Positions 23,459 through 32,424 of a stretch of DNA of 64,000 bases are shown in pieces. The stretch is from Clostridiaceae bacterium (lineage in GTDB: Bacteria > Bacillota > Clostridia > Lachnospirales > Lachnospiraceae). Both the position numbers and the translations under genes were made by a program. Numbering within the stretch: the stretch's first letter is position 1; each line of letters starts with the position of its first letter. The notes beneath the pieces are model-generated. The model was not told the DNA's origin, ran no database searches, and saw nothing but the letters and a program-made list of their open reading frames with translations. The stretch spans positions 1-64,000 of the forward strand of contig QXWR01000019.1 of NCBI GenBank assembly GCA_009911065.1, given 5' to 3'.

Positions 23459-24542
23459 CGTTCTTATCCTCTCCCAAAGGTAATGTAAAAATAAATTCAG
23501 CTCCCTGCTCCTGGTTTCTTGCACAGATGGTTCCCTGATGGGCATGAACAATCGTTTTACAGATGGTCAGCCCGATTCCCATTCCCCGGTGAGAATCCCC
23601 GCTTTGATTCAAATCCGTGCCGCCGCCATCAAAAATTGTATTCAGACGGTCTGGCGAAATCCCCTTTCCATAATCCTGAACATGGAAAGCCACCTGACCA
23701 TTTTCTTTTCTCACACATAAATCTATAGTATCTGTTCCGGAATGATATACTCCGTTTTCCAGCAGATTAATAATCACCTGTTCAATCAACATGGCATCCA
23801 TGGGAACCATAAGTAATTCCTCCGGCACCTGCACCCGCACCTTTGCCATGGGCAACCGCTTCCGAAGCCGCTGCACTGCTTCTGAAACCACTTCCTCCAA
23901 AGGCTCTGGATTGGTGTTGACTCTGGTTTCCCCCACCCGAATCCGCGTAACAGATAAAAGATTTTCCACCATATTGAGAAGCCAGTTGGCATCTTCGCTG
24001 ATACTTCTTACCATATATGATTTTTCGCTTTCTGTCAACCTCCCGGTTTCTGCCAAATACGTATCTGCCATTCCAATAATACTTGTCAGAGGCGTCCGCA
24101 AGTCGTGAGATACAGCCCGAAGCAAATTAGCCCGCATGGTTTCCTTCTCCGCCTCCATTAACAGTTTCTCCCCCTCGCTTAAAATCCGGCTCTGTTTTTT
24201 AAACTGAGTAGTCAAAGCGCTGGTCAGTCCAGAGATCACCGCCATGGCCACAAACGTAACTGGATATCCGTCAATACTGAAATTCAAACGCATAAAAGGA
24301 TAGGTAAATACATAATTGACACAAAATACTCCCATAATGGAAGCCAGTATCCCAGGCACATATCCATTGGTATATCTTGCAACCAGCATGACTGCCAACA
24401 CATAAATAATGGCCACGCTGGTAGAATTCATGCCATAATGAAAAAATGCAATGGAAAGCAAAGTAGCAGCAGCAAAAATCCCTGATGTTACAAGAATATT
24501 GGTCAGAAGATTCTTTCGGTCCATCTTTTCTTTTTTCTGCAT
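23448..24542 (-). CDS. KdpD-like sensor histidine kinase lacking the N-terminal KdpD domain
   Basis: A 364-aa membrane kinase. Four closely spaced membrane helices (about 12-108) match the DUF4118 region of KdpD. HisKA follows with H146 in AVSHDLRTPLTS, then HATPase_c with INLLENGVYHS (N box), DYGKGIS and GMGIGLTICKTI (G boxes). The large N-terminal KdpD/USP sensor half (about 400 aa in E. coli KdpD) is absent and the gene starts cleanly, so this is a short form rather than a break. It probably senses turgor, K+ or an envelope signal through its membrane part. Expressed with the overlapping regulator. Confidence 0.88.
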   Translation of the reverse strand: MQKKEKMDRKNLLTNILVTSGIFAAATLLSIAFFHYGMNSTSVAIIYVLAVMLVARYTNGYVPGILASIMGVFCVNYVFTYPFMRLNFSIDGYPVTFVAMAVISGLTSALTTQFKKQSRILSEGEKLLMEAEKETMRANLLRAVSHDLRTPLTSIIGMADTYLAETGRLTESEKSYMVRSISEDANWLLNMVENLLSVTRIRVGETRVNTNPEPLEEVVSEAVQRLRKRLPMAKVRVQVPEELLMVPMDAMLIEQVIINLLENGVYHSGTDTIDLCVRKENGQVAFHVQDYGKGISPDRLNTIFDGGGTDLNQSGDSHRGMGIGLTICKTIVHAHQGTICARNQEQGAEFIFTLPLGEDKNDGE

Positions 24543-24591
24543 TTGTTCTTTTCCTTTTCCCCTGGCGCAGTGCTGTATTAACCGACAAAAA

Positions 24592-24621
24592 CAGGGCAGG
24601 AAGCTATGGCCCCTGCCCTGA
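24592..24621 (-). terminator. Terminator of the glycolytic operon
   Basis: CAGGGCAGG pairs with CCTGCCCTG around an 11-base loop, followed on the minus strand by GTTTTTGTC. It sits 7 bases past the tpiA stop. Confidence 0.85.
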
Positions 24622-24627
24622 CACTGC

Positions 24628-25380
24628 TTATTTGTTGTAGTTGACGATCTTCCCGAAATCTGGTTTCAAAGAAGCGCCCCCTACCAGACCGCCGTCAATA
24701 TCTGGCTGTGCAAACAGCTCCGGTGCGCTGGCTCCTGACACAGAACCGCCATACTGAATCCGGATTGCCGCTGCGCAAGCCTCGTCGTACAGTTCTCCAA
24801 TGCAGACACGAATGGCTGCACAGACTTCCTGAGCCTGCTCGGTGGTAGCGACTTTTCCGGTACCAATGGCCCAAATCGGCTCATAGGCAATAACTGCTGT
24901 CTTGGCCTGATCTGCAGTTACATTCAAAAATGCAATCTTAATCTGCTGGCGAATCCAGTCAATGGTAATTCCCTGCTCTCTCTGAGTCAGAGTCTCGCCA
25001 CAACAGATAATCGGGGTAATGTTGTGCTCAAAAGCTTTCAGAACCTTCTTGTTGACCGTCTCATCGGTCTCTGCAAAATATTCTCTTCTCTCAGAATGAC
25101 CGATGATCACATATTTTACACCTGCATCGTTGAGCATGGCCGGAGAAATCTCGCCGGTATAAGCGCCTTTCTCCTCATAGTACATATTCTCCGCCCCAAT
25201 ATGGATATTGGTTCCTTTGGCAGCTTCCATCGCCGGGATAATATCAATGGCAGGCACACAGAATACCACGTCCACATCCTCATTTGCTACCAATGGTTTT
25301 AATGTATTTACTAGGTCAACTGCCTCTGTTGGAGTCATGTTCATTTTCCAGTTGCCTGCAACAATTTTCTTTCTGGACAT
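24628..25380 (-). CDS. tpiA: Triosephosphate isomerase
   Basis: A 250-aa TIM-barrel enzyme, normal length. It interconverts dihydroxyacetone phosphate and glyceraldehyde 3-phosphate. Catalytic motifs: NWKMN (Lys near 13), HSERR (His near 96), and [12 protein letters not shown] (Glu near 167 and loop 6). C-terminal GGSVSG and GGLVGGASL bind phosphate. Last gene of gap-pgk-tpiA, 20 bases after pgk, with a strong terminator after it. Confidence 0.98.
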   Translation of the reverse strand: MSRKKIVAGNWKMNMTPTEAVDLVNTLKPLVANEDVDVVFCVPAIDIIPAMEAAKGTNIHIGAENMYYEEKGAYTGEISPAMLNDAGVKYVIIGHSERREYFAETDETVNKKVLKAFEHNITPIICCGETLTQREQGITIDWIRQQIKIAFLNVTADQAKTAVIAYEPIWAIGTGKVATTEQAQEVCAAIRVCIGELYDEACAAAIRIQYGGSVSGASAPELFAQPDIDGGLVGGASLKPDFGKIVNYNK

Positions 25381-25400
25381 TTTCCTTCTCCCTTTATTTA

Positions 25401-26627
25401 TCAGTTTTTATCGTCAGCTGCTGCAACGCCCGGAAGCACCTTGCCCTCCAAAAACTCCAAGGAAGCACCGCCACCGGTGGAAATATGACTTACCTTATCA
25501 GCAAATCCAAGCTGATTCATTGCTGCCGCAGAATCGCCGCCGCCGATGATGGTGGTTGCCTCTGTCTCTGCCAAAGCCTTGGCCACTGCGATGGTGCCTG
25601 CTGCCAGAGTCGGGTTTTCAAACACGCCCATAGGTCCGTTCCACACAACGGTTTTGGCTGTCTTTACCGCCTCTGCATACATTTCAGCAGTCTTCGGTCC
25701 AATATCCAAACCTTCCATATCAGCCGGAATAGCGTCTGCCGAAACAACTTTTACTTCAACTGGTCCGTCAATCGGGTTAGGGAATGCAGCAGCGATGGTG
25801 GTGTCCACCGGAAGCAGAAGCTTTTTGCCCAGCTTCTCTGCTTTTTCCATCATCTCTTTACAGTAATCAATCTTGCTGTCATCCACCAGAGAATTGCCTA
25901 CGCCCAAACCTTTAGCCTTTAAGAAGGTAAATGCCATGCCGCCGCCAATAATCAAAGTATCGCACTTCTCAAGAAGGTTGGAGATCACGTTCAACTTGTC
26001 TGCAACTTTTGCTCCGCCTAAAATTGCCACAAAAGGTCTCACCGGATTCTCAACTGCATTGCCCAGGAAATCAATCTCCTTCTGCATCAAATAACCAACT
26101 GCATTAGCGCCGCCTTTGGCAGTGATAAACTTGGTAACGCCTTCCACAGACGCATGAGCGCGATGGGAGGAACCGAATGCATCGCACACATAGTCGTCTG
26201 CCAGGTCTGCCAGCTCCTTGCTGAACTCTTCACCGTTCTTGGTCTCCTCTTTGCCGCGGAAACGGGTATTTTGAAGAAGAACCACATCTCCGTCTGCCAT
26301 AGCCTCCACAGCCTTGGTAGCAGCCTCTCCGGTCACATTGTAATCAGACACAAAAACAACTTCCTTGCCCAGCTTCTCTGTAAGACGGGCAGCTACGGGA
26401 GCCAGAGACTCTCCTTCATTGGGGCCATTTTTCACCTTGCCTAAATGGGAGCAGAGAATCACCTTTGCCCCTTCCCCTACCAGCTTCAAAATGGTGGGAA
26501 GAGCCGCCACAATACGAGTCTCATCCGAAATCACGCCGCTTTTTAAAGGCACGTTGAAATCACAGCGAACCAGCACTCTCTTGCCCTTTAAATCTTTTAA
26601 ATCATCTACGGTCTTTTTATTTAACAT
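25401..26627 (-). CDS. pgk: Phosphoglycerate kinase
   Basis: A 408-aa two-domain kinase making ATP and 3-phosphoglycerate from 1,3-bisphosphoglycerate. Seen: [14 protein letters not shown] near the N-terminus, SHLGK, the hinge region, GPMGVFE and the C-terminal GGGDSAAA nucleotide loop. Slightly longer than the 394-400 typical. It lies between gap and tpiA on one strand; a hairpin in the gap-pgk spacer may set its level below gap. Confidence 0.98.
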   Translation of the reverse strand: MLNKKTVDDLKDLKGKRVLVRCDFNVPLKSGVISDETRIVAALPTILKLVGEGAKVILCSHLGKVKNGPNEGESLAPVAARLTEKLGKEVVFVSDYNVTGEAATKAVEAMADGDVVLLQNTRFRGKEETKNGEEFSKELADLADDYVCDAFGSSHRAHASVEGVTKFITAKGGANAVGYLMQKEIDFLGNAVENPVRPFVAILGGAKVADKLNVISNLLEKCDTLIIGGGMAFTFLKAKGLGVGNSLVDDSKIDYCKEMMEKAEKLGKKLLLPVDTTIAAAFPNPIDGPVEVKVVSADAIPADMEGLDIGPKTAEMYAEAVKTAKTVVWNGPMGVFENPTLAAGTIAVAKALAETEATTIIGGGDSAAAMNQLGFADKVSHISTGGGASLEFLEGKVLPGVAAADDKN

Positions 26628-26723
26628 CTTGAAAAAACCCCTTTCTCAATTATTTATCCAAATCCCTCCAAAGCGCTTCACAGCCATGGCTTCTGTTCCC
26701 TTTTCGCGCTTCTTCATACAAAA

Positions 26724-26760
26724 GAAAGTCCGGTCCTTCTCAAGACCGGACCTCTCCAAA
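26724..26760 (-). terminator. Internal hairpin between gap and pgk
   Basis: GTCCGGTC and GACCGGAC pair around an 8-base loop. Minus-strand continuation is TTTCTTTTG. It resembles a partial terminator or an mRNA end-protecting hairpin, which would allow more gap than pgk-tpiA expression. Confidence 0.65.
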
Positions 26761-26801
26761 GCCTTATCCCTGGCAATCCTGCTTTTGCCCCGGATGGTTG
26801 A

Positions 26802-27830
26802 TTACAGCTCAGCGAAGTACTTAATGGTTCTTACCATCTGGCTGGTGTAGGAATTCTCATTGTCATACCATGAAACAACCTGAACCTCATACAGGTCGTC
26901 CCCAATCTTGGCAACCATGGTCTGAGTTGCGTCAAACAGAGAACCATACTTCATGCCAATTACATCAGAAGATACGATAGCATCCTCATTATAGCCATAG
27001 GACTCGGAAGCAGCAGCCTTCATAGCGGCATTGATGCCTTCCTTGGTCACATCAGAACCCTTGACAACAGCAGTCAAAATGGTGGTAGAACCGGTGGGAA
27101 CCGGAACACGCTGTGCAGAACCGATCAGTTTGCCGTTCAGCTCCGGAATAACCAAGCCGATTGCCTTAGCTGCGCCGGTGGAGTTGGGAACGATGTTGGC
27201 TGCGCCAGCTCTTGCTCTTCTCAAATCGCCTTTTCTGTGAGGTCCGTCCAGGATCATCTGATCGCCTGTGTAAGCGTGGATAGTACTCATAATTCCAGAC
27301 TGAATCGGAGCATAATCGTTCAGAGCCTTAGCCATAGGAGCCAGACAGTTGGTGGTGCAGGAAGCTGCGGAAATGATGGTATCATCCTTGGTCAGAGTAT
27401 TCTCATTTACGCTGAATACGATAGTCGGCAGATCATTGCCAGCCGGTGCGGAGATAACAACCTTTTTGGCTCCGGCATCTACGTGTGCCTGTGCTTTTGC
27501 CTTGGAGGTATAGAAGCCAGTACACTCCAAAACTACATCAACACCAATCTCTCCCCAAGGAAGATTGGCAGCATCCTTCTCTGCATAAATCCGGATGGTT
27601 TTTCCGTCTACGGTGATGGAGTCTTCTCCGGCCTCAACGGTATGTTTGCCCTCGCCAATATGGCCTGCATATCCGCCCTGAGCAGTGTCATATTTCAGCA
27701 AGTGTGCCAGCATCTTCGGATCGGTCAGATCGTTGATTGCCACAACCTCATATCCTTCTGCTCCAAACATCTGCCGGAATGCCAGACGGCCAATACGGCC
27801 AAAACCATTGATTGCTACTTTTACTGCCAT
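26802..27830 (-). CDS. gap: Glyceraldehyde-3-phosphate dehydrogenase
   Basis: A 342-aa type I GAPDH oxidising glyceraldehyde 3-phosphate with NAD+ and phosphate. N-terminal Rossmann motif [12 protein letters not shown]; catalytic Cys in SAASCTTNC at C158; C-terminal SWYDNENSY. Start ATG 27830 (MAVKVAING) has GGAGG 8 bases upstream. First gene of the glycolytic operon, driven by the promoter at 27895-27923. Confidence 0.98.
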   Translation of the reverse strand: MAVKVAINGFGRIGRLAFRQMFGAEGYEVVAINDLTDPKMLAHLLKYDTAQGGYAGHIGEGKHTVEAGEDSITVDGKTIRIYAEKDAANLPWGEIGVDVVLECTGFYTSKAKAQAHVDAGAKKVVISAPAGNDLPTIVFSVNENTLTKDDTIISAASCTTNCLAPMAKALNDYAPIQSGIMSTIHAYTGDQMILDGPHRKGDLRRARAGAANIVPNSTGAAKAIGLVIPELNGKLIGSAQRVPVPTGSTTILTAVVKGSDVTKEGINAAMKAAASESYGYNEDAIVSSDVIGMKYGSLFDATQTMVAKIGDDLYEVQVVSWYDNENSYTSQMVRTIKYFAEL

Positions 27831-27894
27831 GTTCAATTCCTCCTAGATTGTTAAAAAATTGTTGATTGTTAAAATATCATCAACCTTAGTTCCT

Positions 27895-27923
27895 ATTTTA
27901 CCCAATTATGGACAAAAGTGCAA
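27895..27923 (-). promoter_or_regulatory. Promoter of gap-pgk-tpiA
   Basis: Minus strand: TTGCAC (27918-27923), 17-base spacer, TAAAAT (27895-27900). The AT-rich leader repeats TTAACAATC (two copies in 27841-27872), which could be a regulator site. Confidence 0.7.
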
Positions 27924-28007
27924 GAGGTATTTTGGCTTTTTTACTGTATTTATCGCTTCTGTTGCAGCCATTTTATCTCCCCTGTGAACAAGGGGACAGC
28001 TCTTGGA

Positions 28008-29681
28008 TTACAGCTCATCCTTCACATATCCGGCCAGATTGTACGCATGATCGGAAATCCGCTCCAGGTTGCTTAGAATATCCAGAAATACAACCCCTGC
28101 GGAAGGCTCACACTTTCCTGCGGAGAGACGCTCAATATGCTTTTCCCGAAGCTCTTCCTCCTGACTGTCCACATCATCCTCATACTGACTGACCTTCCGA
28201 ACCGAGTCCAGATTACCGGTCTGGCGGGCGTCAATAGCATAGAAGAAAGCCTGAACGGCACTGTTTCCAATGGATTCTAAATCCTGTCTTCCAGTCCCGG
28301 TAAAATCCAGGTGATGTTCTACCATGTATTCTGCCTCTTCCGCCATATTTTCCGCGTGGTCGCCAATCCGCTCAATGTCGCTGACACTGTAAAAAAGATT
28401 GTTGACCACCCGCTTCTGCCGCTCAGTCAACGACAGATTATCCACCTTAATCAGATACTCAGTCAGCATCTTTTCCATATTATCTATGGTTTTCTCGGTT
28501 TTATACACCGTCTCAATCTCATCCAGATTGCCTGTCAAAACCGCATCCATGGCCCGTTTCACATTTTTCATCGTGATCTGTCCCATGTGAACCACCTCAA
28601 GAGCTGCTGTCTCCACGGCAAACGCCGGAGACTCAAAAATACGCTCATCCAGATGCTGCAAAGTTTTTACGGTCTCTTTATCTCCCACAGGCGAATCCTG
28701 CGGCCGCTCCTTTACCACCAGTCCGGAAATCTTCACCAGCTGATCCCCAAAAGGAAACAAAAGACTGGTCATTGTAATATTAAATATGGTATGGAACATG
28801 GAAATCTCCACAGCGCTGATATGGGAACCGGCAAACGCTGGCATTATGGTAAATACCACAAACCCCAACACTCCGAAAATTATGGCTCCAATTAGGTTAA
28901 AGGTCAGATGCATAACCGCTGCCTGTCTTGCCGTCCGGGAACCTCCTGCACTGGACAACATAGCTGTGACGCAGGAACCAATGTTCTGCCCCAGTGTTAT
29001 ATAGATGGCAGCATTGGTGGTGACAATTCCGTTCATAGCAAGAGTCTGCAAAATTCCCACCGATGCAGAGGAACTTTGCAAAACCGCTGTCACCAAAGCA
29101 CCGATTCCCATTCCCAACAGTGGATTTCCTCCAAGAAGGGCAAAGGCATCTGCAAAGATCGGGGCATTCGTGTATGGCCCAATAGAGCCAGACATAAAAT
29201 CCAGACCCATAAACAAAAGGCCGAGACCAATCATAATCTCACCTATGGTCTTCTTTTTCTGACCCTTGGCAAACACCAGAAGAAGCGCCCCAATCCCAAT
29301 CATTAACGGCGCATAAAATCCTGGCTTCATAATCTCAAACGCATCCCCAAGCTGACTCATGGACACAATCCATGCCGTGATGGTAGTTCCAATATTGGCC
29401 CCCATAATCACTCCCACAGCCTGAGACAGATTCAGCACCCCTGCACTGACAAATCCCACCACCATTACCGTGGTAGCCCCGCTGCTTTGAATAATAGCAG
29501 TAATCAGCGCTCCCAGTAAAACAGCCAGCAAGCGGTTGTTGGTCAACATGCCAAGAAAACTGCTCATCCTGCTTCCTGCTGTCTTTTGCATACCATCTGC
29601 CATAATGCTCATGCCATACAAAAACATACCAAGGCCGCCTAAAAACCCGAAAATGTTTGAAATGTCCCCTGTTGATATCAT
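28008..29681 (-). CDS. Na+/phosphate cotransporter family protein with PhoU domain
   Basis: About 557 aa. The N-terminal half has two inverted Na_Pi_cotrans repeats, each with a QSS signature (ALITAIIQSSGATT and ALVTAVLQSSSASV), spanning roughly eight membrane helices. The C-terminal half (about 340-557) is a PhoU-like helical bundle with ERIGDHAENMAE and ERISDHAYNLAG. It should import phosphate with sodium, regulated by its PhoU part. Start ATG 29681 (MISTGD) has GGAG 6 bases upstream; an upstream GTG is less likely. Monocistronic. Confidence 0.92.
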   Translation of the reverse strand: MISTGDISNIFGFLGGLGMFLYGMSIMADGMQKTAGSRMSSFLGMLTNNRLLAVLLGALITAIIQSSGATTVMVVGFVSAGVLNLSQAVGVIMGANIGTTITAWIVSMSQLGDAFEIMKPGFYAPLMIGIGALLLVFAKGQKKKTIGEIMIGLGLLFMGLDFMSGSIGPYTNAPIFADAFALLGGNPLLGMGIGALVTAVLQSSSASVGILQTLAMNGIVTTNAAIYITLGQNIGSCVTAMLSSAGGSRTARQAAVMHLTFNLIGAIIFGVLGFVVFTIMPAFAGSHISAVEISMFHTIFNITMTSLLFPFGDQLVKISGLVVKERPQDSPVGDKETVKTLQHLDERIFESPAFAVETAALEVVHMGQITMKNVKRAMDAVLTGNLDEIETVYKTEKTIDNMEKMLTEYLIKVDNLSLTERQKRVVNNLFYSVSDIERIGDHAENMAEEAEYMVEHHLDFTGTGRQDLESIGNSAVQAFFYAIDARQTGNLDSVRKVSQYEDDVDSQEEELREKHIERLSAGKCEPSAGVVFLDILSNLERISDHAYNLAGYVKDEL

Positions 29682-29836
29682 GCTTTCTCCATTCACTAAA
29701 ATTTAAGTAAATCTTATCCTTCTTATGAAAATAAATTTCAAAAAAATTCCAATATAGATGATAACATAAAACCTCCCTTTATTTCAACCAGTTTTCTTAT
29801 TTCTCTCCAAACCAACAATACCAGCAAATATTCTCA

Positions 29837-29856
29837 CATTCTTCTCTTGCGGACCT
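29837..29856. repeat. Second copy of the 17.8-kb repeat motif
   Basis: Exact 20-bp match to 17783-17802 (CATTCTTCTCTTGCGGACCT), 12 kb away, in the intergenic space before the PHP phosphatase. Shows that the 17.8-kb repeat belongs to a dispersed family. Confidence 0.7.
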
Positions 29857-30001
29857 TCTTCGATCTAAATGACATTGCCTGTGAACAATCACTTCCCAAT
29901 TGCAAAACTTCCAAAAGTCCGTTATAATTAAGAAAAAAGTTCCCTCCCCCGTTCCGTTTTCCCACACCAACCAACAAAAAAACATGCAAAGGAGAATTTT
30001 T

Positions 30002-30811
30002 ATGCTTCCCGATTTTCATATTCACACATCTTTTTCCGGAGACAGTCAAACTCCAGCCCGTACACAAATTGAGCAGTGCATTTCTCTTGGCATGAAAGAG
30101 CTGTGTATTACAGACCACCATGACTATGACTCTGGCATGGAAGAAGAAATCTTTCTTCTGGATTTTGACACATACCTGCCTGCTCTTCACACCCTCCGCC
30201 AGGAATATCAGAACCAGATTCAGGTTAATATTGGGGTGGAACTGGGTCTGCAGCTTCATGTAAAAGACTATTTAAAAGACTTGGTTTCCTCTTTGGAGGT
30301 GGATTTCATCATTGGTTCCTGCCATTTTATTGACCAGAAGGACCCCTATGACCCTACATTCTTTCAGGGAAAAACGGAGCAGGAAATCTACCAGCATTTT
30401 TTTGAAGTAACCTTAAAACGTGTTCAGTCTCTGGACTGCTTTGATTCCCTGGGACATTTGGACTATGTCGTTCGATACAGTCCCACAAAAAACCAAAATT
30501 ATTCGTATTATGCCTATCAGGAGTACATAGACCCCATCCTGAAAACCCTTATTCAAAAAGGCAAAGCCCTGGAATGCAACACTGCAGGCTTCCGTTACCA
30601 CTTAGGACAGCCAAACCCCTGTCAGGACATTTTAACACGCTACCGGGAACTGGGCGGTGAATTGATTACCTTAGGTTCTGACGCCCACACCTCTCCCCAC
30701 ATCGGCTACAATTTCCCCTATATCCAGTCCCTCCTTGAGACTTGTGGTTTCCGTTACTTAACCACCTACCACCACCGCCGTCCCACCCCCGTTCTCCTGG
30801 AGCGTGTCTGA
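30002..30811 (+). CDS. PHP-family phosphatase (histidinol-phosphatase type)
   Basis: A 269-aa PHP metallophosphoesterase. N-terminal metal motif DFHIHTSFSGDS, then CITDHHDYD, later GSCHFID, FDSLGHLDYV and a C-terminal SDAHT, giving the usual trinuclear metal ligands. The family includes HisK/HisJ histidinol-phosphate phosphatase, and length and motif order fit. No other his genes are nearby, so another phosphoester is possible. AAGGAG lies before ATG 30002. The last codons overlap a copy of the dispersed repeat (GAGCGTGTCTG). Confidence 0.85.
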   Translation: MLPDFHIHTSFSGDSQTPARTQIEQCISLGMKELCITDHHDYDSGMEEEIFLLDFDTYLPALHTLRQEYQNQIQVNIGVELGLQLHVKDYLKDLVSSLEVDFIIGSCHFIDQKDPYDPTFFQGKTEQEIYQHFFEVTLKRVQSLDCFDSLGHLDYVVRYSPTKNQNYSYYAYQEYIDPILKTLIQKGKALECNTAGFRYHLGQPNPCQDILTRYRELGGELITLGSDAHTSPHIGYNFPYIQSLLETCGFRYLTTYHHRRPTPVLLERV

Positions 30812-30828
30812 TAATTGCCTTCTGGTGA
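30803..30828. repeat. Dispersed hairpin repeat, partial copy at a gene end
   Basis: GAGCGTGTCTGATAATTGCC and the TTCTGG after it match the reverse complement of the copy at 60865-60901 with only a few changes. The PHP gene stop codon (TGA) is inside it. Confidence 0.45.
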
Positions 30829-30862
30829 ATGGATTTGGAAAAAAATAATCTCTTTACTAAAT

Positions 30863-30894
30863 AAAAAAGAGTCCGTCAAAACGAACTCTTTTTT
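30863..30894. terminator. Bidirectional terminator
   Basis: AAAAAAGAGT pairs with ACTCTTTTTT around a 12-base loop, giving T-runs in both directions. It separates the PHP gene and the M14 peptidase gene, which converge. Confidence 0.85.
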
Positions 30895-30903
30895 ATTTCC
30901 TCT

Positions 30904-32424
30904 TTAATGTTCCATAGCATACTTGGCCACCAGCGCCCAAACCATCTTATTTCTGCTCCAAATATCCACATACTGGGATACTGGAAGAGGACATGCCACG
31001 CTTCCGGTCTCAATGGTGACACCAGGAATCGGGTCATCCTTAATCTGTGTCCAGTCTTTAAATCCTCCATTGCCGCTGCTTCCTGCTGGCCGGTATCCTG
31101 TGGACGCCTGAATCAGGGAAGTCAGCTCTCTGGACTGTTCTGTTACACGGTTTCCCTGATAATCCCAGTAAATAATATTTCCCATACTGTGATAACTAAC
31201 TGTGGCTGACCACTTTCTGGAAGCCGCTAGATTGGCCAGCGCCCAGCTTTCCGGCTCTGACAACGGCTCTGTCCCTTTATAGGAAGCATAAGAGGGATTG
31301 GGACAGCCCCCTGCCAAATGCCAGTTTGCAGGGAAATTCTGGTTCAAATCCACTCCTCTTCCGTTGGCTTTCCAATAGATGAGATACCGGTCAAAAGCGG
31401 AAGAAGTTCTGCCCTGAGCCAAATCGTTATCATAACACTGGCGAATCTGCTGACGCAGCTCTTCGGAACGAATCCCCTCTATGCCAAACTGACTGATGGA
31501 AATACCGTCCGGATTCACCATCGGCACAAAATGAACTGCCACCTGTTGTAAAAGCGTTGATAAAGGCACTCCTTCATAATTGCCCTGATCATAAAAGGCC
31601 AAACCATACTCCAACTGCTTCATCACCAAAAGAGGCGTCATGTATTCTCTTGCATGAATACCTGCATGAATGAGCACATGCTTTGGTGCATCCGGATTTC
31701 CCAAAATCACCTCATACATCTTTCTTCCGTCAAATGTAGTATTCAGCTCATTTATGTGCAGCCTTCCAGTGGAACCGTAGCGCTCCTTTAGTTTGTTCAA
31801 ATCCGAAACCATTCGGTCATATGAATATTTTTCCACTACCGACACAATCGGGTCTGGTACCAGTTCAGAAAAATAATCAATCCGTCCCGAAACCACATTT
31901 ACATTTTCCGGCATTCCAAGATCAGTAACCACCTGAAGATTGTCCGGCACTGTGGCGCCAGAATCAAAACTGGCGTTTCCATTTTGGTTTTGATTTCCGT
32001 CTGCCCCAGGACCTCCAGCTCCCGGACCGTTTTTGTTGCTTTCTGCGCCTGGGCCGTAGACACTTGGCTGCTGGCTGTTTTCCCCTCCTCCGGGACCTCC
32101 CGTTGAAGGCCCTGAAGATTGGTTACTCTCCGGCAGCGAAGTTGTGGTCGTCTCCTGGGGGCTGCCAGTCTCTGTGAGAGACTCCATTATGGTCTCCTGT
32201 TGAATATTTGTCTCAGGCAATGGCGCCTCTGACAGCTGCGGAGCGCTCCCTGGCTGCGGCAGCGGGTCCGCCTGAATTTCTCCGGGATTCCCGTTTTCCT
32301 GCTGGGAAGGCAGCTCCAAAGATGGTATTTCCATCGTTGCAAATGCTGTGGCAGGGCAAGCCATTCCAGTCCACACTGCCAGTGCTCCTGTTATCAAAAA
32401 TGTACGCTTATTTCTCAATCTCAA
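30904..32424 (-). CDS. Secreted M14 zinc carboxypeptidase
   Basis: A 506-aa exported protein. Signal peptide 1-29 (LITGALAVWTGMACPATAFA). Low-complexity Pro/Gln/Gly/Asn/Ser region about 30-165, likely a wall-spanning linker. M14 domain about 190-505 with the zinc motif HARE (HAGIHAREY, His near 251), a third ligand in VSYHSMGN and catalytic Glu in VTIETGS. It should trim peptides, probably peptidoglycan stems, outside the cell. The start is TTG 32424, directly abutting the pnp stop (TGATTG), with AAGGA 7 bases upstream. That places it as the last gene of rpsO-pnp, an unusual partner. Confidence 0.88.
   Translation of the reverse strand: MRLRNKRTFLITGALAVWTGMACPATAFATMEIPSLELPSQQENGNPGEIQADPLPQPGSAPQLSEAPLPETNIQQETIMESLTETGSPQETTTTSLPESNQSSGPSTGGPGGGENSQQPSVYGPGAESNKNGPGAGGPGADGNQNQNGNASFDSGATVPDNLQVVTDLGMPENVNVVSGRIDYFSELVPDPIVSVVEKYSYDRMVSDLNKLKERYGSTGRLHINELNTTFDGRKMYEVILGNPDAPKHVLIHAGIHAREYMTPLLVMKQLEYGLAFYDQGNYEGVPLSTLLQQVAVHFVPMVNPDGISISQFGIEGIRSEELRQQIRQCYDNDLAQGRTSSAFDRYLIYWKANGRGVDLNQNFPANWHLAGGCPNPSYASYKGTEPLSEPESWALANLAASRKWSATVSYHSMGNIIYWDYQGNRVTEQSRELTSLIQASTGYRPAGSSGNGGFKDWTQIKDDPIPGVTIETGSVACPLPVSQYVDIWSRNKMVWALVAKYAMEH

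Noticed and set aside
22763-24542. Calling the two-component genes kdpE and kdpD
   Set aside because: The sensor half of KdpD is missing and no kdpABC genes are near, so symbols would mislead.
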